Positions 36,284 to 48,893 of a stretch of DNA of 64,000 nt are shown here, piece by piece. The stretch is from the NCBI GenBank assembly GCA_949752745.1, contig OX457027.1:18432603-18496602 (forward strand), given 5' to 3'. Each line of letters begins with the position of its first letter. The first letter of the stretch is position 1. The notes under the pieces are model-generated. The model saw only the letters and a program-made list of their open reading frames with translations, did not search any database and was not told where the DNA came from. A program made the position numbers and the translations under genes. This stretch comes from Protula sp. h YS-2021 (Eukaryota; Annelida; Polychaeta; Sabellida; Serpulidae).

Positions 36284-37289
36284 TCCCCCGCGAACTTCCG
36301 TTTTTAGGCTCGAAAGTGACATGGAGGTCAAGGACACCGGAAGTTATAACTTACGTATCGTCGTATAGGGGATAGAGGTCGAAAATGAGGTCAGAATTGC
36401 TCTATCTCTTACCGTTTTCCAGATAAAGGCCAACTTCCGTTTTGGGGTTCGAAAGTGACCTGGAGGTCAAGGACACCGGAAGTTATACCTTACGTATCGT
36501 CGTATAGGGGGTGGAGGTCGAAAATGAGGTCAGAATTGCTCTATCTCTTACCGTTTTCGAGATAACTCATTGTTTTTCTTAAATAACGTTTTTCGTGATT
36601 TCATGGTCATGGTCAAGGTCAAGGTCAAAATTTTTTATTGGTTGCTTCAGATCACATCGCTGTTTATACATGTGCCAAGTTTGGCTTTTCTAACTTCAAC
36701 GGCCTTGCAGTAATTGTCTTACAACCGATTGACCTTTTTCGCGATTTGACCTTGACCAGTAAGGTCAAGGTCAAAAAAATTTATCAGATGCACCACTTTC
36801 GATGACCCTCCATACATGTACCAAGTTTGGTTGGTCTAGCTTCAGTGGTCTCGGACGTTTTCGAGATAACTCATTGTTTTTCTTAAATAACGTTTTTCGC
36901 GATTTCAAGGTCATGGTCAAGGTCAAGGTCAAAAATTTTTATTCGTTGCTTTGTATCACATCGCCCTTTATATATATGCCAAGTTTGGCTTTTCTAGCTT
37001 CAACGGTCTTGCAGTAATTGTCTGAAAACCGTTTGACCTTTTTCGCGATTTGACCTTGACCAGTAAGGTCAAGGTCGAAAATTTTTATCAGGTGCACCAC
37101 TTCAGATGACCCTCCATTCATGTGCCAAGTTTGGTTGGTCTAGCTTCAGCGGTCTCGGAGGAGATGTCTGGAAACCGATTCGGCGGAAGAAGAAAAAAAA
37201 TTAAAAAAAAGCGAGAAAAAAAAGGAAAAATAGGTGAAGAATTCGAGGCAATCCATCCCCATTTGGCATTTTCAATGCCAAGTGGGAAT
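36284..37289 (+). mobile_element. 'TAACTAGAC' hairpin-family element, copy 2, 5' truncated
   Basis: Same body as 34463-35462: two 'gctctatctcttaccgtttt' units, then the 'gccaagtttgg...gaccttgaccagtaaggtca' segment present twice, then 'gcaatccatcc' and the hairpin CCATTTGGCATT-ttc-AATGCCAAGTGG (37258-37284). It lacks the 'taactagac' start. The stem differs from copy 1 by a paired T-A to C-G change. Confidence 0.72.
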
Positions 37290-37799
37290 GAGCAACCAAA
37301 GCTGACAGGCCGTCTGTGGCAGCAACCGCTTTATTCACTGTTCCCGCAAGCGTTCAGGGTTCGTCAGACACCTTATTGTAACCGCTTGTACAGCCCTCGT
37401 GAGTTATACTATACATGGAATGTTCCTATTGGTTGCTGTTCTGTTATTGGCCTGGTTAACTGCCATATACCAACAAGGTGTGGGGAACTTCTTGTAGCGA
37501 AATTTGCATTTGATTAGGACCCAGATGAAAAGTCCAAGCAGGATGTGCTATTTGCGTCTGTAATTTCTCGTCAACACACAACATGTCACCGTGTTATTGT
37601 GGCAACATGAAACACTACAATGGGCTTCCGACAACCATACTAAATGTAGATAGAAATCAGAAAGAGAGACCGAAGGTGCATTGAAACTCAATGAGGCTGT
37701 TGGGCAGGGGGGGGGGGGGGGAGGGGAGAGTGGGCGGGAGGGGGGTATTCTTGAAGCGTACATAGCAGTGAACACACAAAGTAGAACATGATTTACCGA
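37290..37799. other. Gene-free spacer
   Basis: G15 at 37707-37721 inside a G-rich tract. No coding signal. Confidence 0.35.
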
Positions 37800-38845
37800 A
37801 CTCCCTAACAGTCACAATCTACCTACAGCGATAAGGTGCAAGTGACTGAGTCACAATCTACCTACAGCGACAAGTGCAAGTAACTGAGCGAACACTCTAC
37901 CTACAGCGACAAGGTGCAAGTGACTGAGTCACAATCTACCTACAGCGATAAGGTGCAAGTAACTGAGTCACAATCTACCTACAGCGACAAGTGCAAGTAA
38001 CTGAGCGAACACTCTACCTACAGCGACAAGGTGCAAGTGACTGAGTCACAATCTACCTACAGCGATAAGGTGCAAGTAACTGAGTCACAATCTACCTACA
38101 GCGACAAGTGCAAGTAACTGAGCGAACACTCTACCTACAGCGACAAGGTGCAAGTGACTGAGTCACAATCTACCTACAGCGATAAGGTGCAAGTAACTGA
38201 GTCACAATCTACCTACAGCGACAAGTGCAAGTAACTGAGCGAACACTCTACCTACAGCGACAAGGTGCAAGTGACTGAGTCACAATCTACCTACAGCGAT
38301 AAGGTGCAAGTAACTGAGTCACAATCTACCTACAGCGACAAGTGCAAGTAATTGAGCGAACACTCTACCTACAGCGACAAGGTGCAAGTGACTGATTCAC
38401 AATCTACCTACAGCGAAAAGGTGCAAGTAACTGAGTCACAATCTACCTACAGCGACAAGTGCAAGTAACTGAGCGAACACTCTACCTACAGCGACAAGGT
38501 GCAAGTAACTGAGTCACAATCTACCTAAGGCGACAATCTGCAAGTAACTGAGTTCACAATCTACCTACAGCGACAAGTGCAAGTAACTGAGCGAACACTC
38601 TACCTGCAGCGACAAGGTGCAAGTAACTGAGTCACAATCTACCTAAGGCGACAATCTGCAAGTAACTGAGTTCACAATCTACCTACAGCGACAAGGTGCA
38701 AGTAACTGAGTCACAATCTACCTACAGCGACAAGGTGCAAGTAACAGCGAACAATCTACCTACCGTGACAAGGTACAGGTAACTGAACGAACAATGCACC
38801 TAAGCCGACAAGACGCAAGTAACTGAGCGAACAATTTACTTACAA
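37800..38845. repeat. 38-40-bp minisatellite with 117-bp higher-order repeat
   Basis: The unit is 'gagtcacaatctacctacag' + 'cgacaaggtgcaagtaact'. Three unit types form a 117-bp block ('gagcgaacactctacc' starts at 37886, 38003, 38120, 38237 and 38354). The order breaks down after about 38450 and the copies diverge toward 38845, the pattern expected for an array homogenised at one side. Confidence 0.95.
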
Positions 38846-41590
38846 GTATAGCCTGTATTTTTCCAAGCCATCGCTTGTGGTTGCTATAAACCTATAAAAC
38901 GTATGTTAAGTGAGGTTCTAAAGGTCGATCGAAAAAATCATTTTGGTATTCAGCTTATTTGCTGGACTTGGCTACATGTGGACACTGAAAAATGTTATTT
39001 ATTGTTTTCGGTGGGAAAATATGTATTGGAACACAGATAATATCCAGTGATTTATACTGCTATAGAGGTTTGACTGTAGTGTAACTGAAGCTGAGCCACG
39101 AGAAGCACAGACTTCTATCCAAATCTTGTGAAGGTTTCTCCTTCAACCCGTTTGCTGTGGTAAAAATGTAGTTTAAATGAAGTTGCTGAGATCCGTTCCC
39201 CTTCTCGTCTCATTGAACCCTGTTAAAAATGGACATTTTTAAGTAATTCTTGTAACTGAAATAACCATCATACTCATTGCACCTTTTTGAAATTATGTTT
39301 TCTTTGCTGTCCAACATGAGGAGTCATTGAGTGCAGCTTTCTTTGACTTTTGCGGAAGCATTTCAGTGCTTTATCCGGGTTGCCCTTGAGTATACCCTCA
39401 TTAGGCTTGAATTTTTTAGGGTGGCAATTTGCCAAAGGGGCCATAGTTTGTACGTGGTGAAAAGACCTACACTGGTGTGCATTATATAAACTGGAACACC
39501 CCGTACCCTACCTTATTACGTATACAGGCTCAAGGTTGAAAAAAATTCCAAGTAAAAAAAAATCATGATTTTTTTTTTTTTTAAATTTAAGTCTGATTTT
39601 TTTATGTTTTTGATTTAAATCAAACTATAAAATGTGAAACAGTCGAAGGTGAGTCACCGTTGTTGTAGCATAATTTATTTTAAACTCAAGTCCCTACTAG
39701 AAAAACAGTTTATTTCTAAAATCAAGTTGTTATTTTCGTGGAATACGAAATGTTTTCATTTCATGCTTACAAATCTGGAATCTTAATAGTCCATAACTGG
39801 AGCACTAACCCTATGATTTGTGATACAAAGGGGCTATATGGAGAAATATTTGGCCATTAAGTGTTGGCACGATTAAGCTTTATTTCACATTAAAATCAAA
39901 AAAAAAAAAAAAAAAAGAAAAGCCCGCCAATCAGAATTTCTAAAGGTCGTTAAAATCTTGGCTGCGAGACCTGTGTGACTGATTGCAAAAACTAGTTTAT
40001 GCTTTATAAATAGACTGTTTAATTCTGATAATCTGGTGTCGACCGTACTGTTTTGCTTTTTTTACTTTTTTTGTCGATCCGCATAAAACTGAAATTTTGA
40101 AAGAGTTTTGTTATTTCAAAATGCGACTCCTAACTTTAAGTTAAGACTATTGCAATTATGTGCCTGAGTGTTCCTCGCAGTAGTGAAATCCCGATTCACA
40201 CAAAACTCTAAATGCTTTAGCGAGATAATCCCTTCCAACAGTGGGCGTCTGCAATCGCCGTTTCCCAGATGTGAAAAAAGTATTTCGTAAGCTTAAGTTC
40301 CAGCGGTCATTTCTGTCCAGTCTTCTAACTGATTTTAGTCATTTTTTAGAGGTTAGGGTAGTTAAGACAAAAAATAAGTTTGATTAATCATCATATGATA
40401 GAACCTAAATGTTTTTTGTGTTCTATATGTCCGTAGTGTCGTTGGCCTAATGGAATTTAAGTTTGGTAACTTATAAAACATTCTCGAAATATTGATCTAA
40501 AAAGCAAGCACAGCACACATGCAGCAGAGCCGCATTCTCTGGCCTACCCCGCTTTTGGGTAAGAATAGATCCACTGCTATGTCTTCCATGGGTGCTGTTA
40601 GAGGCTACAAATAGGAATGTTTTTCTTTAATGCTCTTCTTTTACTGTTTCTTCTTCTTTATCTGTCTCACTTGTTTTTTTAACAAGTGCGTCCCAAATAG
40701 CCTCCCAAGTTGCTATTTGTTATTTGTTATTCAACTCTTTCCGTTTTAAAATCCTCTTTATTGCTTTCACAAATGACAAAACACAAAAATGTAAGTGGAA
40801 TAAGAGAGATTGAACGCAAATTGCTTAGTTGTTTTAGTTGTCATTTTTAACACGTGATTTAATACATATTCTATGCAAGTCTGAATAAATCGATTATATA
40901 CACAAGTATAAATACCCAGAAGTGTATTGTTCGTGTAGTGTTCATGCATTTTTCCGTTATAATGCTGTTCAGTGAATTAAGAAGACTAATTCAGGATGGT
41001 AGTATTGATCTTGAAATGGCCGTACATTTCGCATGAAAATCGACAAATTTTATTTAATCAAGTGCATTTTCAGATTGTTTGAGTTATATATTACAGGCGA
41101 GGAGTTTTTTTTCCCAAACAACACCAATTACAAACAAAAATTAGAAAAAAGTGAACATCTTATTTCAAGAGCTATAATCGGGTCTATAATTTAAATGTTT
41201 TAGGATCAGTATTGACTAATAATTTTTTGTCAGTAGTCCCAGGTATATTTCATGATTCATAAAATAGAATCAGAAATTTAATAAACAAAACAGTGTCAAA
41301 AATTCGTTAAAATGTAGAATACCATATTGATAAGATCTTCTGCATAATGTATATTGTCGAGTAAATTATTCATTTACTTACTTATTTACTTATGGTGATT
41401 ATTATCAGGACGTTTCTCGAATCGAAATTTTGAAAAAATTTTTAGTACCAAAAATTCTTCTGAGATGCAGTTTGGTAAGTTCTTTTGTTTTACATTCGTC
41501 TCAGATTATCTATTTCAGGCCAGTCGGAGCGAAAAGGTTTTTCATTCCGTATGACTTTTCTTTAAGGCAACCACTTATAGTAAACTACCG
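38846..41590. other. Long gene-free stretch
   Basis: AT-rich, with short homopolymers such as A18 near 39899. A small hairpin CACTTGTT/AACAAGTG followed by 'cg' lies at 40668-40690 and recurs at 43357-43380. No exon was recognised. Confidence 0.4.
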
Positions 41591-41650
41591 TGGCGCAGTA
41601 AAGCGTTGACTCTGTATCCAAAAATTGCTGGTTCCAGATCAACAAAAGGA
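41591..41650 (+). repeat. Possible tRNA-derived SINE head
   Basis: 'TGGCGCAGTAAAGCG' resembles a Pol III A box and 'GGTTCCAGATC' (41630-41640) a degenerate B box, at about tRNA spacing. The sequence does not fold into an intact tRNA as far as I can see, so a decayed SINE is the more likely reading. Confidence 0.35.
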
Positions 41651-42239
41651 AAAAATCAAATTTTTCTTATTCCTCTTGCCATATTTATTAAAATTCCTTT
41701 TGTTGTATCCTTTCTTTGATTACTCTGGAAATTTCAAAAACATTTTCACTGTTTTTTTGTTACTCCAATCAGTGTAGTTATTTGTAAGTATTGTGGAAAG
41801 TTAAGTTGATTTCTTGATTCTCGTGCTATCTTTCTTAAGCTGATTAGTCATTGTTTACGGTAAAAAATGTACTCTAAAATGTGTAAGAACTTAGGGGAAA
41901 AACCCCACGATGTACCAGGTAAATCCATACAAGTATTACATTTCAAGTGTATTAATAAAATGAGCGTAGAGGAAATGCGATGGAAGCATATAAATGACAT
42001 TACATCTCAGTATGTACTTTCGATATAATTAGTAAAACTGCTGTGTTAACCCTTCACGTAAAACCGATCTTTTAGTTTTGATTCAAGTTTCTGCAAAATT
42101 TTAAAGCAAAGTGGCATTCGTGATTCTTCGCCTGTGTACTCATGTAGCTCCGCTAGCGATTCGTCTGATAATGTACAGCCCTGTGGGCAGTCAACATCTT
42201 GCGCATGACATGTTACTTTATGTTTTCCCTGCAGTGGTA
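41651..42239. other. Region 5' of a LINE fossil
   Basis: No intact domain. The last 200 bases may be further decayed LINE sequence continuing into the 42240-42400 fragment. Confidence 0.3.
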
Positions 42240-42400
42240 TGCCAGTCACAAACACCTTTTAAGAGGCAAACCTGCACCCGAATGCACAGGATGTGAGAAA
42301 TAGTATACAGTGAAGCATATTAATGTATTTTGTCGAGCCCCAAGACGACTTTGCAAGTCATTTTTTAGACTGTGTGAAGTAGCTGTTTAATGAAACACAA
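42240..42400 (+). pseudogene. Decayed LINE C-terminal zinc-knuckle region
   Basis: The + frame starting near 42240 reads 'SHKHLLRGKPAPECTGCEK', a stop, then 'YTVKHINVFC' and 'RRLCKSFFRLC'. The Cys-x2-Cys ... His-x4-Cys spacing with a following basic/aromatic block is the common C-terminal knuckle of I/Jockey-like LINEs. An internal TAG and the loss of upstream frame show it is dead. Confidence 0.6.
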
Positions 42401-42904
42401 ATTGTAGTTTTTGAAAGAAATTAACATGTCTAGTATTTATATGTATGGCGCTTTAGAATATACACGATTTTACAAACCAAGATATTTAAAGAGCGAAATT
42501 ATATTTTTTCTAGTTACAAACCAGCAATAAGACAGTGTAACACGCATTAGGTTGACCGTATCTTTAAACAAACTATAATATTAACTAACAGCTCCAGTCG
42601 TCTATATACTGCCACACTATTCGTGCCCAAATGTCTGTTGACCTGCCTTATGTAGATCTTAAGGGGTTTTTTTGTCGTTTTGAGAATAAATGGGTTCTTT
42701 TCACGGATCTGACTTATCTTGTGTGCATCTTAATTGGGTTTCCCTTGTAAGGCAAATGAGCTCTACATATTGCGCATATACTTTAAAATGGTCAATATTG
42801 AAAACACCTTAAGAAGTTCTTTTAATACAAAAAAGCCAGATTTTTCAGACGGATGGTATAAAATCCGTTTCCAGAAATGCAAATAATTACCGTAATATTA
42901 TTAC
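42401..42904. other. Gene-free spacer
   Basis: Nothing recognised. Confidence 0.35.
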
Positions 42905-43275
42905 TGCGTAAAATTTGTTTTCCCAGAAAGGATAGATATTTATCCAAAGATTATCACTGTGTAAAAGTCGTATGCACAGATAGGGTAAATATTTACCCGG
43001 AAGATTATCACTGTTAAAAGTCGTAAGAACAGATAGGGTAAATATTTACCCATAAGATTATCACTGTGTATATGTCGTATGCACAGGTGGGGTAAATATT
43101 TACTCAGAAGATTATCACTGTGTATAAGTCGTATGCACAGATAGGGTAAATATTTACCCGTAAAATTATCACTGTGAAAACGTCGTTTTCCCTGAAAGGG
43201 TGAACATTTACATATACAATTATCAGTGTGTAAAATTCGTCTTCCCAGAAGAGTAAATGATTACCCGTAAGATTC
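42905..43275. repeat. 54-bp minisatellite, about 7 copies
   Basis: The unit is 'gtcgtatgcacagatagggt' + 'aaatatttacccgtaagatt' + 'atcactgtgtaaaa'. The outer copies are strongly diverged. Confidence 0.92.
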
Positions 43276-43919
43276 GATTTTTAACTGGTTATATTGCAGA
43301 TTTATCTGTTCGCTGTCTATGTCTTCTTTTACATTTTCTTCATTCTTCTATTTTTCCCACTTGTTCATTTAGCAAGTGCGTTCTAATATAGATATCATAG
43401 TCACTGAACGGGACGTAAACAGCAAACAAGCAAACAATTATCTACGTCCTCAAATATTTCTCCCGCTGTTGCAGAAACAAACAAAGCACAAAGTGAGCTT
43501 TGTAGATCTCTTCTATTCAGAGCTAAAGTTACTAAAGTGTAGACGCCAGTTACTGAGAATCATCAGAAGATGGAGCAGTCGTTTCAGATTCACTTCATCA
43601 TAGAAAAAGAAAGACTGTGTTCTTCGCGTACGCAGTGAACTTTTTATTTCAGTTGCGATTCTTGCGCCCGTACCAGCTTCAGTATTTTTGTCACGTCTCA
43701 GTCCATCCGTCTGACTACGCTTGTAATCTTTTTTTTTATTTATACACAAGTAACTTGAACTGGGTAGCGTCACAAAGATCTTTGAGACAATATATCCCCT
43801 AGAACTTTTAAGTGTATCATTTTGCAGATACTGAAGAGGACAAGTATGGCAGTGGAATCTGGGGGAAGTATTGGTCTTTTACCACGACACCTCAGACTTA
43901 CAATACTCTATCATTTAAA
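43276..43919. other. Gene-free stretch with a small hairpin
   Basis: CCCACTTGTT...AGCAAGTGCG (43356-43380) matches the hairpin at 40.67 kb in a similar pyrimidine-rich context, so both may be orphan ends of a dispersed element. 'attttgcag' at 43828 precedes a short open frame, too weak to call an exon. Confidence 0.35.
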
Positions 43920-44045
43920 ATAAGAATATATCAAGCAAATAAGCATTATGGCACTATTGACAAAGTGAATATTCCTGGAATAGAGTCACGAGGCTCAGTC
44001 TAACTGAAATATACAGAGATTCATAGGAGTTGAATTATCATCAAT
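43920..44045 (+). repeat. Dispersed repeat fragment, copy B
   Basis: Shares 'tatatcaagcaaataag', 'caaagtga', 'ggaatag', 'gaggctcagtct' and 'agttgaatta' in the same order as 6987-7142. Confidence 0.65.
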
Positions 44046-45320
44046 CTACGTTCGTCTAGATTGAAGAACTTTCACCACAGTGCCAAATAACGTTTTCGCC
44101 TGATTCGTTTCCTCTCAGTATTGAACAGCTCTATGAAATGAACATCTTCCCGTTCACAGCACTGTTAGCTTTATGAAGAGGTTTTAATAAAAAGTTCAAA
44201 GTAGCACTGAGAAACGCGGCCTAACGCCAAATTGCACAGAAACTGTTTTACCATATGTCAATATGTCAATGTAAACCCTATTTAAAAATTACATTATTGA
44301 ATGTATTATGTAATATATTACTGGCCAATGATTTTATAATAAGGAAAAAGTTAATAAATGCCTGGGAACCGTTTTTTAGAGAGAGAGGGGGAGATTTTAA
44401 ACATGAGAACCTTGTACGTGCTCTGCATCGCCATATAAAATAAGATTGAGACAATGAGAGAAAAATACCCAAATTCCCCATACTTGAAGGCTCTAAACAC
44501 ACAAAAATGTTGAGAAATCATTTAAGTCCGCATACTATTAAGAGCAGCTCGTTACCGCAACCAACTTTTTAGGCAATCGGAATATGTACAGGGCTTTAGA
44601 ACAGTCTATTCCATACATATATTTGGAATTAAATTATACCATTCACAAGGTGAGAGTCACAGCGGTACAGCTGACATTTCATTCTGTTCACAATTCAATC
44701 ATCCTTGGTCAGATGACTGTTCATTTGAGTGTTAAAATAACCTTTGAGTATCGAGCACTGCTTTTGTACTGGACAGTCGACCACTAAGGTGACAACCATC
44801 TTAACACCTTACATTCATTACTGCCATTTGGCAGAACACACGCTTACTGGATAGTGCAATAATTGACACTGATTAGTGACTAGGTAATTGTAGAGTAGTT
44901 CCCTTGGAATAAGCTGATCAAGGGGAAAAAACAAAAAACAAGGTATCTTAAGGAAGCAAAATAAATAAAAAATAATGTTCAGCCTCCCGACACTTTCCCA
45001 AACACTAGGTGCTGTAACTGAATTTTGAAGCGTTAAGAAGGTAAAAGTCGTGAAACTAGAGCGACGTTTTGCCACACTTTGAATCTTGTTTCAGATAAGC
45101 TGGTCTATCACAAGCCATGTGATTGTGTTGGGTAATTGATGAGTGATGCGAAAATAGTTTGTAAAATGAAAAACGACAAAAAAAATCAACACAGTAAAAG
45201 AAGACCCTGTTTATCCTAACTGCACAATATCTGAAAAGCCTTCCTTGTATTATACAATGTACTTTTCAAATAAAGTAGTAAGAATTGAATCAGATAACTA
45301 CAGGTTGCTCTCATGATATT
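44046..45320. other. Gene-free stretch
   Basis: Unremarkable AT-rich sequence. No array and no recognised domain. Confidence 0.35.
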
Positions 45321-45807
45321 TCTAAGGAGTGCACGACAACTGGCAACTGGACAACTCGCAACTAAGTGAAAAAAAGAGACAACTCGCAACTGGGATTTTT
45401 GTACATTTATCTTTGGCAATGTTTTAGGGAGTGAGCGATAATGGACTAATAGGCCACTGCAAAGATTTATTAATGGAGATTAATAGATTATTGAATTTGA
45501 AATGCTGGAGTATTTCAGGGAAGAACGATTACGGAGTATACTACTGCCTGAAATATGTGTTCAAGTATATGTGGGATGAATAAGGAAAATAGAGAGAAAA
45601 TTGTTGAGACAGCGTTAAAAATGAAATATTTAATGTATATTTTACCGAGGTATTCCAGCGCTAAAAAAAAACATAAGAAAAATGAAATATTTAACAATTT
45701 GGCTAACTAAATGCAAAAAAATTTCAGCTGCAAGTTGTCCACTTTTCCACCTGTTTGCCAGTTGACCAGTTGCGAGTTGTTCAGTTGTCTTGATACAATT
45801 CCTAAGG
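45321..45807. mobile_element. Candidate MITE with inverted repeats (about 490 bp)
   Basis: The left arm 'gacaactggcaactggac' + 'aactcgcaact' (45335-45363) is inverted at the right as 'agttgcgagttgttcagttg' + 'tc' (45768-45789). A second internal pair ('gacaactcgcaactggg' on the left, 'caagttgtcc' on the right) lies inside. Outer ends 'ctaaggagtg' and 'caattcctaag' are also roughly inverse. No target duplication is clear. AT-rich interior with no coding frame. Confidence 0.6.
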
Positions 45808-46839
45808 GTATACAGGATCTTAAAGGACAGCTGCTTGTGGGCTTTAAGCTACACGTGTATATCATGTTCTTCATCGACCACATGTGAGCTCGATCCAACT
45901 CTTCTGAAACAGTGCAGAAAAAATAATTTCTCCACTAATTAGTAACAGTGTGTGAACGGTGATGAAGTACATGTTTCTCAAAGATGCAGTTGTACGATCA
46001 CTTTTGAAAAAAATCAGGTTTGGATCCAAAGAATTTCAACCCGACACTTAAAGTTGCAGAAAAATTGTAGAACATTTAAAAGGAGCACAGTTACTGGAAC
46101 CTCGTCGTTTTGCATATTTAATGCTTCACTGAACCAAGACGGCACTCTTACGTGTACATAGTAATGTGCCACTCGCTTAAGAGAAAATAGGTTGAATTAC
46201 AGCGCTGCTTTTAACATTATCACCAGGTTTGGAATTGGCTCATAAGCACTAAAGCAAATGACATTTTACTTACAAAGTCGTACACAGTATGTAACGGTTC
46301 AAAATATACGTTCGACGATAAAGATCGGTTCTGGAACCAATTTGGTTTACAATTTAGGTATGTCCGCTGGGCGATGTCACCCGAAACCATGAGTACGTAG
46401 TCATTTTTAGTCGGATGATACTCAACTTTACCTGTCTTTTGAACCTTTCGTGGATATAAATAACGAAATCTCTAAGCTATAACGCTAGAGCTGTGTTGGG
46501 AATAAATTGTGGATGCGTGAACAACGGCAAACAACGACGGCAAAATTGAAGTGTGTTGCTTGGTCCTCCCTCAAACTGTCGTCAGTCATAGTTAAAGTTG
46601 ATACTAAAATTTAAGAGTCAAACAACTGTGAAAATTTAAGAACAGTATTCGATGATCAACTTTCTGAAGAGAGCTTTGTGTCGTTGCAATGGCAAATTGC
46701 TTCCTATTATCTAAGGTGCCTCATTTTCTGCGAATTCTTGATGCAAAAAAAAAAAAAAAAAAAAGAAGAACTTTCGCTTTAAAAACTTAGTCCATGCATA
46801 AGTAACGTCTAGCTTGGGCTTACGCAAACAACTCAGCAC
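45808..46839. other. Gene-free stretch
   Basis: A20 near 46745. No recognised exon or array. Confidence 0.35.
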
Positions 46840-47240
46840 TCAGAGCAAATGAGACTCTTCTGTCCTGGTTACAAACTGCACAGAATTCTGCTGCCCGTCT
46901 TATAGCCAAGGTTGACAGTTTTAACTGTGGTGCAGTGAAGATTACGGAGTCAATGCATGAGCGATGCACTGCAGGGTAAAGCATCACGGCTAGAACAGTG
47001 AATTCTGCCATGTCGTGTTTACGGTAAAATACCGTCATATTTATTCAGCGAAACGTGTAGTACTAGCCATGGCAATGCTCAATATGTACCTTTGACAAAT
47101 TCAGTGATGCATAAAGGTGTTTTCTACTGTGGCTTCTCCTGTTCTGTGGAATAGTTTACAAGTTAATACAAAGAACCTGTCATGCTGTAGATATTTTTAA
47201 ATCTAAACTCAAGTATCAACATATTAGGACTGCATTCTGT
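46840..47240 (+). pseudogene. Decayed CR1/L2-like LINE 3' coding end
   Basis: The + frames read 'WLQTAQNSAARLIAKVDSF' then 'ITESMHERC', and later 'VASPVLWNSLQVNTKNLS' followed by a stop-broken 'RYF' segment. The blocks 'QN.AARL', 'IT....H' and 'P.LWN.LP' in this order are the usual tail of CR1/L2/Rex-type reverse transcriptase frames. Stops near 46977 and frame changes make it a fossil. After it, 'cttgtataatctttttataatgtatg' is in keeping with a LINE 3' UTR. Confidence 0.75.
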
Positions 47241-48571
47241 TGTTCACTTGTATAATCTTTTTATAATGTATGATCTTAGTTAAATCTTGTTTAGTTTCAT
47301 AATTGGGATTCCTAATTTTCTACACTTAGATCTAATTATAGAGAAGGTCCAATATAAGTTAATTTAGAGTAGGAGCCGTTAAGTTAATTGTAGTGGTCGT
47401 AAATGTAGTAGTAATTATAGTAGGACCAGTAGTGGAAGTAGTAATAGTAGTAGTGGTAAAATTTAACTGTGGAAAAATAGAATCTTTGGTTAGCAGCTTA
47501 TGTTATAATAACATTTTAATAGCATTTTAATGTCAATTTTATAAACATTTAAATCATTGACTTATAGTAACTGGCACAAAACCTCCATACAAAAGCTTCA
47601 AGTTGTTCATAAAATCATATTTACTGTAGTATTGATTTATACCATGGCATATTATAGGAACATTCAGGGGCTTGGTTTGAGGTGGGTTGGGGGTGGGAGT
47701 TGTCGTGATGGATGCCTTGTCAGATCCGACACCTCCTCAGACAAACTTCGACACTAATATAATGAACCTTAAGGAGCCGTTAAAAAAACTGTGTTAAAAA
47801 GCTTGTTTTGAACGATGCCTTGTTGTGGAAGAAATTCAATTAGCGCTTCCGTAATGGCGCGCACGATGAGCCAGTAAAGCGCGTAATATGATTTCTTGTG
47901 TTGGCAAATAATCGAATAGAACGATCTGAAGAATCGGGTGACAGGCTAATGGGAGTCAGCGCCGGGGTGGGGGGTGCCTGGGGATGGGGGTGGGAGGAGG
48001 GGCACTCACATTCACATTGGTTGCCATGCGTGTCCATGACTTGGTAAAACTACCCCCAAACACGTAATGCTAAGTTTGATGTAATACCCTCTTTTTCAAC
48101 CAAAAGCGAAGGCAGTTCCGAAAGAACCCCCTTTTGTGGGAAAGGCGGAGTGCTGACTGAAAATCACCCGCTTTTTAACGAAGCTGGCACTCCATGTAGA
48201 CAGCGTCCGGATCTTAAAATCAGCCCTTTCTCCGCTTTTTTTCGGTAACACATATCGTAATACATGCGATACCAAGTAGCCTTTTCTCTCGGGGTTGAAG
48301 CTTCTAACGGCGTTTTGGCGGCGACGATACTGGCAGTATTAGCTGCTGTGACTTGCATCTGGGGGTTATGAGGTGTCCTGTACCAGATGCAAACTGAATA
48401 AGGTCAGGGGCCATTAGCTAATTGTCTGTCAATATTGAGTATCACAGTAGAGTAACATTGGACAAAATGACTACGCTAAGCGATTTTTCTCAAACTTCGC
48501 GGTCCAAAAACTTGTGATTTACATCTCTTGTTATGATGCTATGCTGCGTCTGTCAACAATAATCTGGTCAC
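47241..48571. other. Gene-free stretch with an imperfect GTA repeat
   Basis: Bases 47390-47460 are an imperfect GTA/AGT trinucleotide tract. The segment 48100-48160 ('gcagttccgaaagaaccccc', 'ggcggagtgct') resembles the sequence immediately left of the hAT-like element at 18460-18520 ('gcagttccgggacaacttcc', 'cgcggagtgct'), so both may belong to an older dispersed repeat. Confidence 0.4.
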
Positions 48572-48893
48572 TTTTATTCCCCACAGGGGGAAATATGCGA
48601 TCGACCGCGTGTCGATCTGTCGGTCGGTCTGTCGGTCTGTCATCAAGAGCTTGTTAACACGCTAACTTAAAAACTCCTGTAAGGATTTTAATGAAACTTC
48701 GTATGTAGCTACAATGGGAGCAAACACAGATTGGTATTGTAAATGGGCCAGGTTCGTCCAAGGAAAATGGACCAGCTGGACTTAGAAAATTTCAGCTCTT
48801 GATTGACTGAATCAAGAGCCGTGTTTAACTGATGGTGGGGGGGGGGGGGGGGCTGTGGGGAGTATGTGGGCTATGCACACTGCTCTAGTTTGT
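48572..48893. mobile_element. 'ATTCCCCACAGG' inverted-repeat element, copy 2, uninterrupted
   Basis: Begins 'ttattccccacaggggg' and ends 'ctgtggggagtatgtgggct' + 'atgcacactgctctagtttg'. The body matches 24929-25557 closely and has an intact single TAAAAACT (48668-48675) where the other copy carries the MITE. G16 at 48837-48852 replaces the shorter G run of copy 1. Confidence 0.75.

Noticed and set aside
37800..38845. Possible CRISPR-like array
   Set aside because: The 'spacers' are themselves repeated as part of a 117-bp higher-order unit, there are no cas genes and the context is eukaryotic.
40668..40690. Hairpin CACTTGTT/AACAAGTG as a possible transcription terminator
   Set aside because: Intrinsic hairpin terminators are a bacterial feature. 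The match at 43357 suggests instead a dispersed repeat end.
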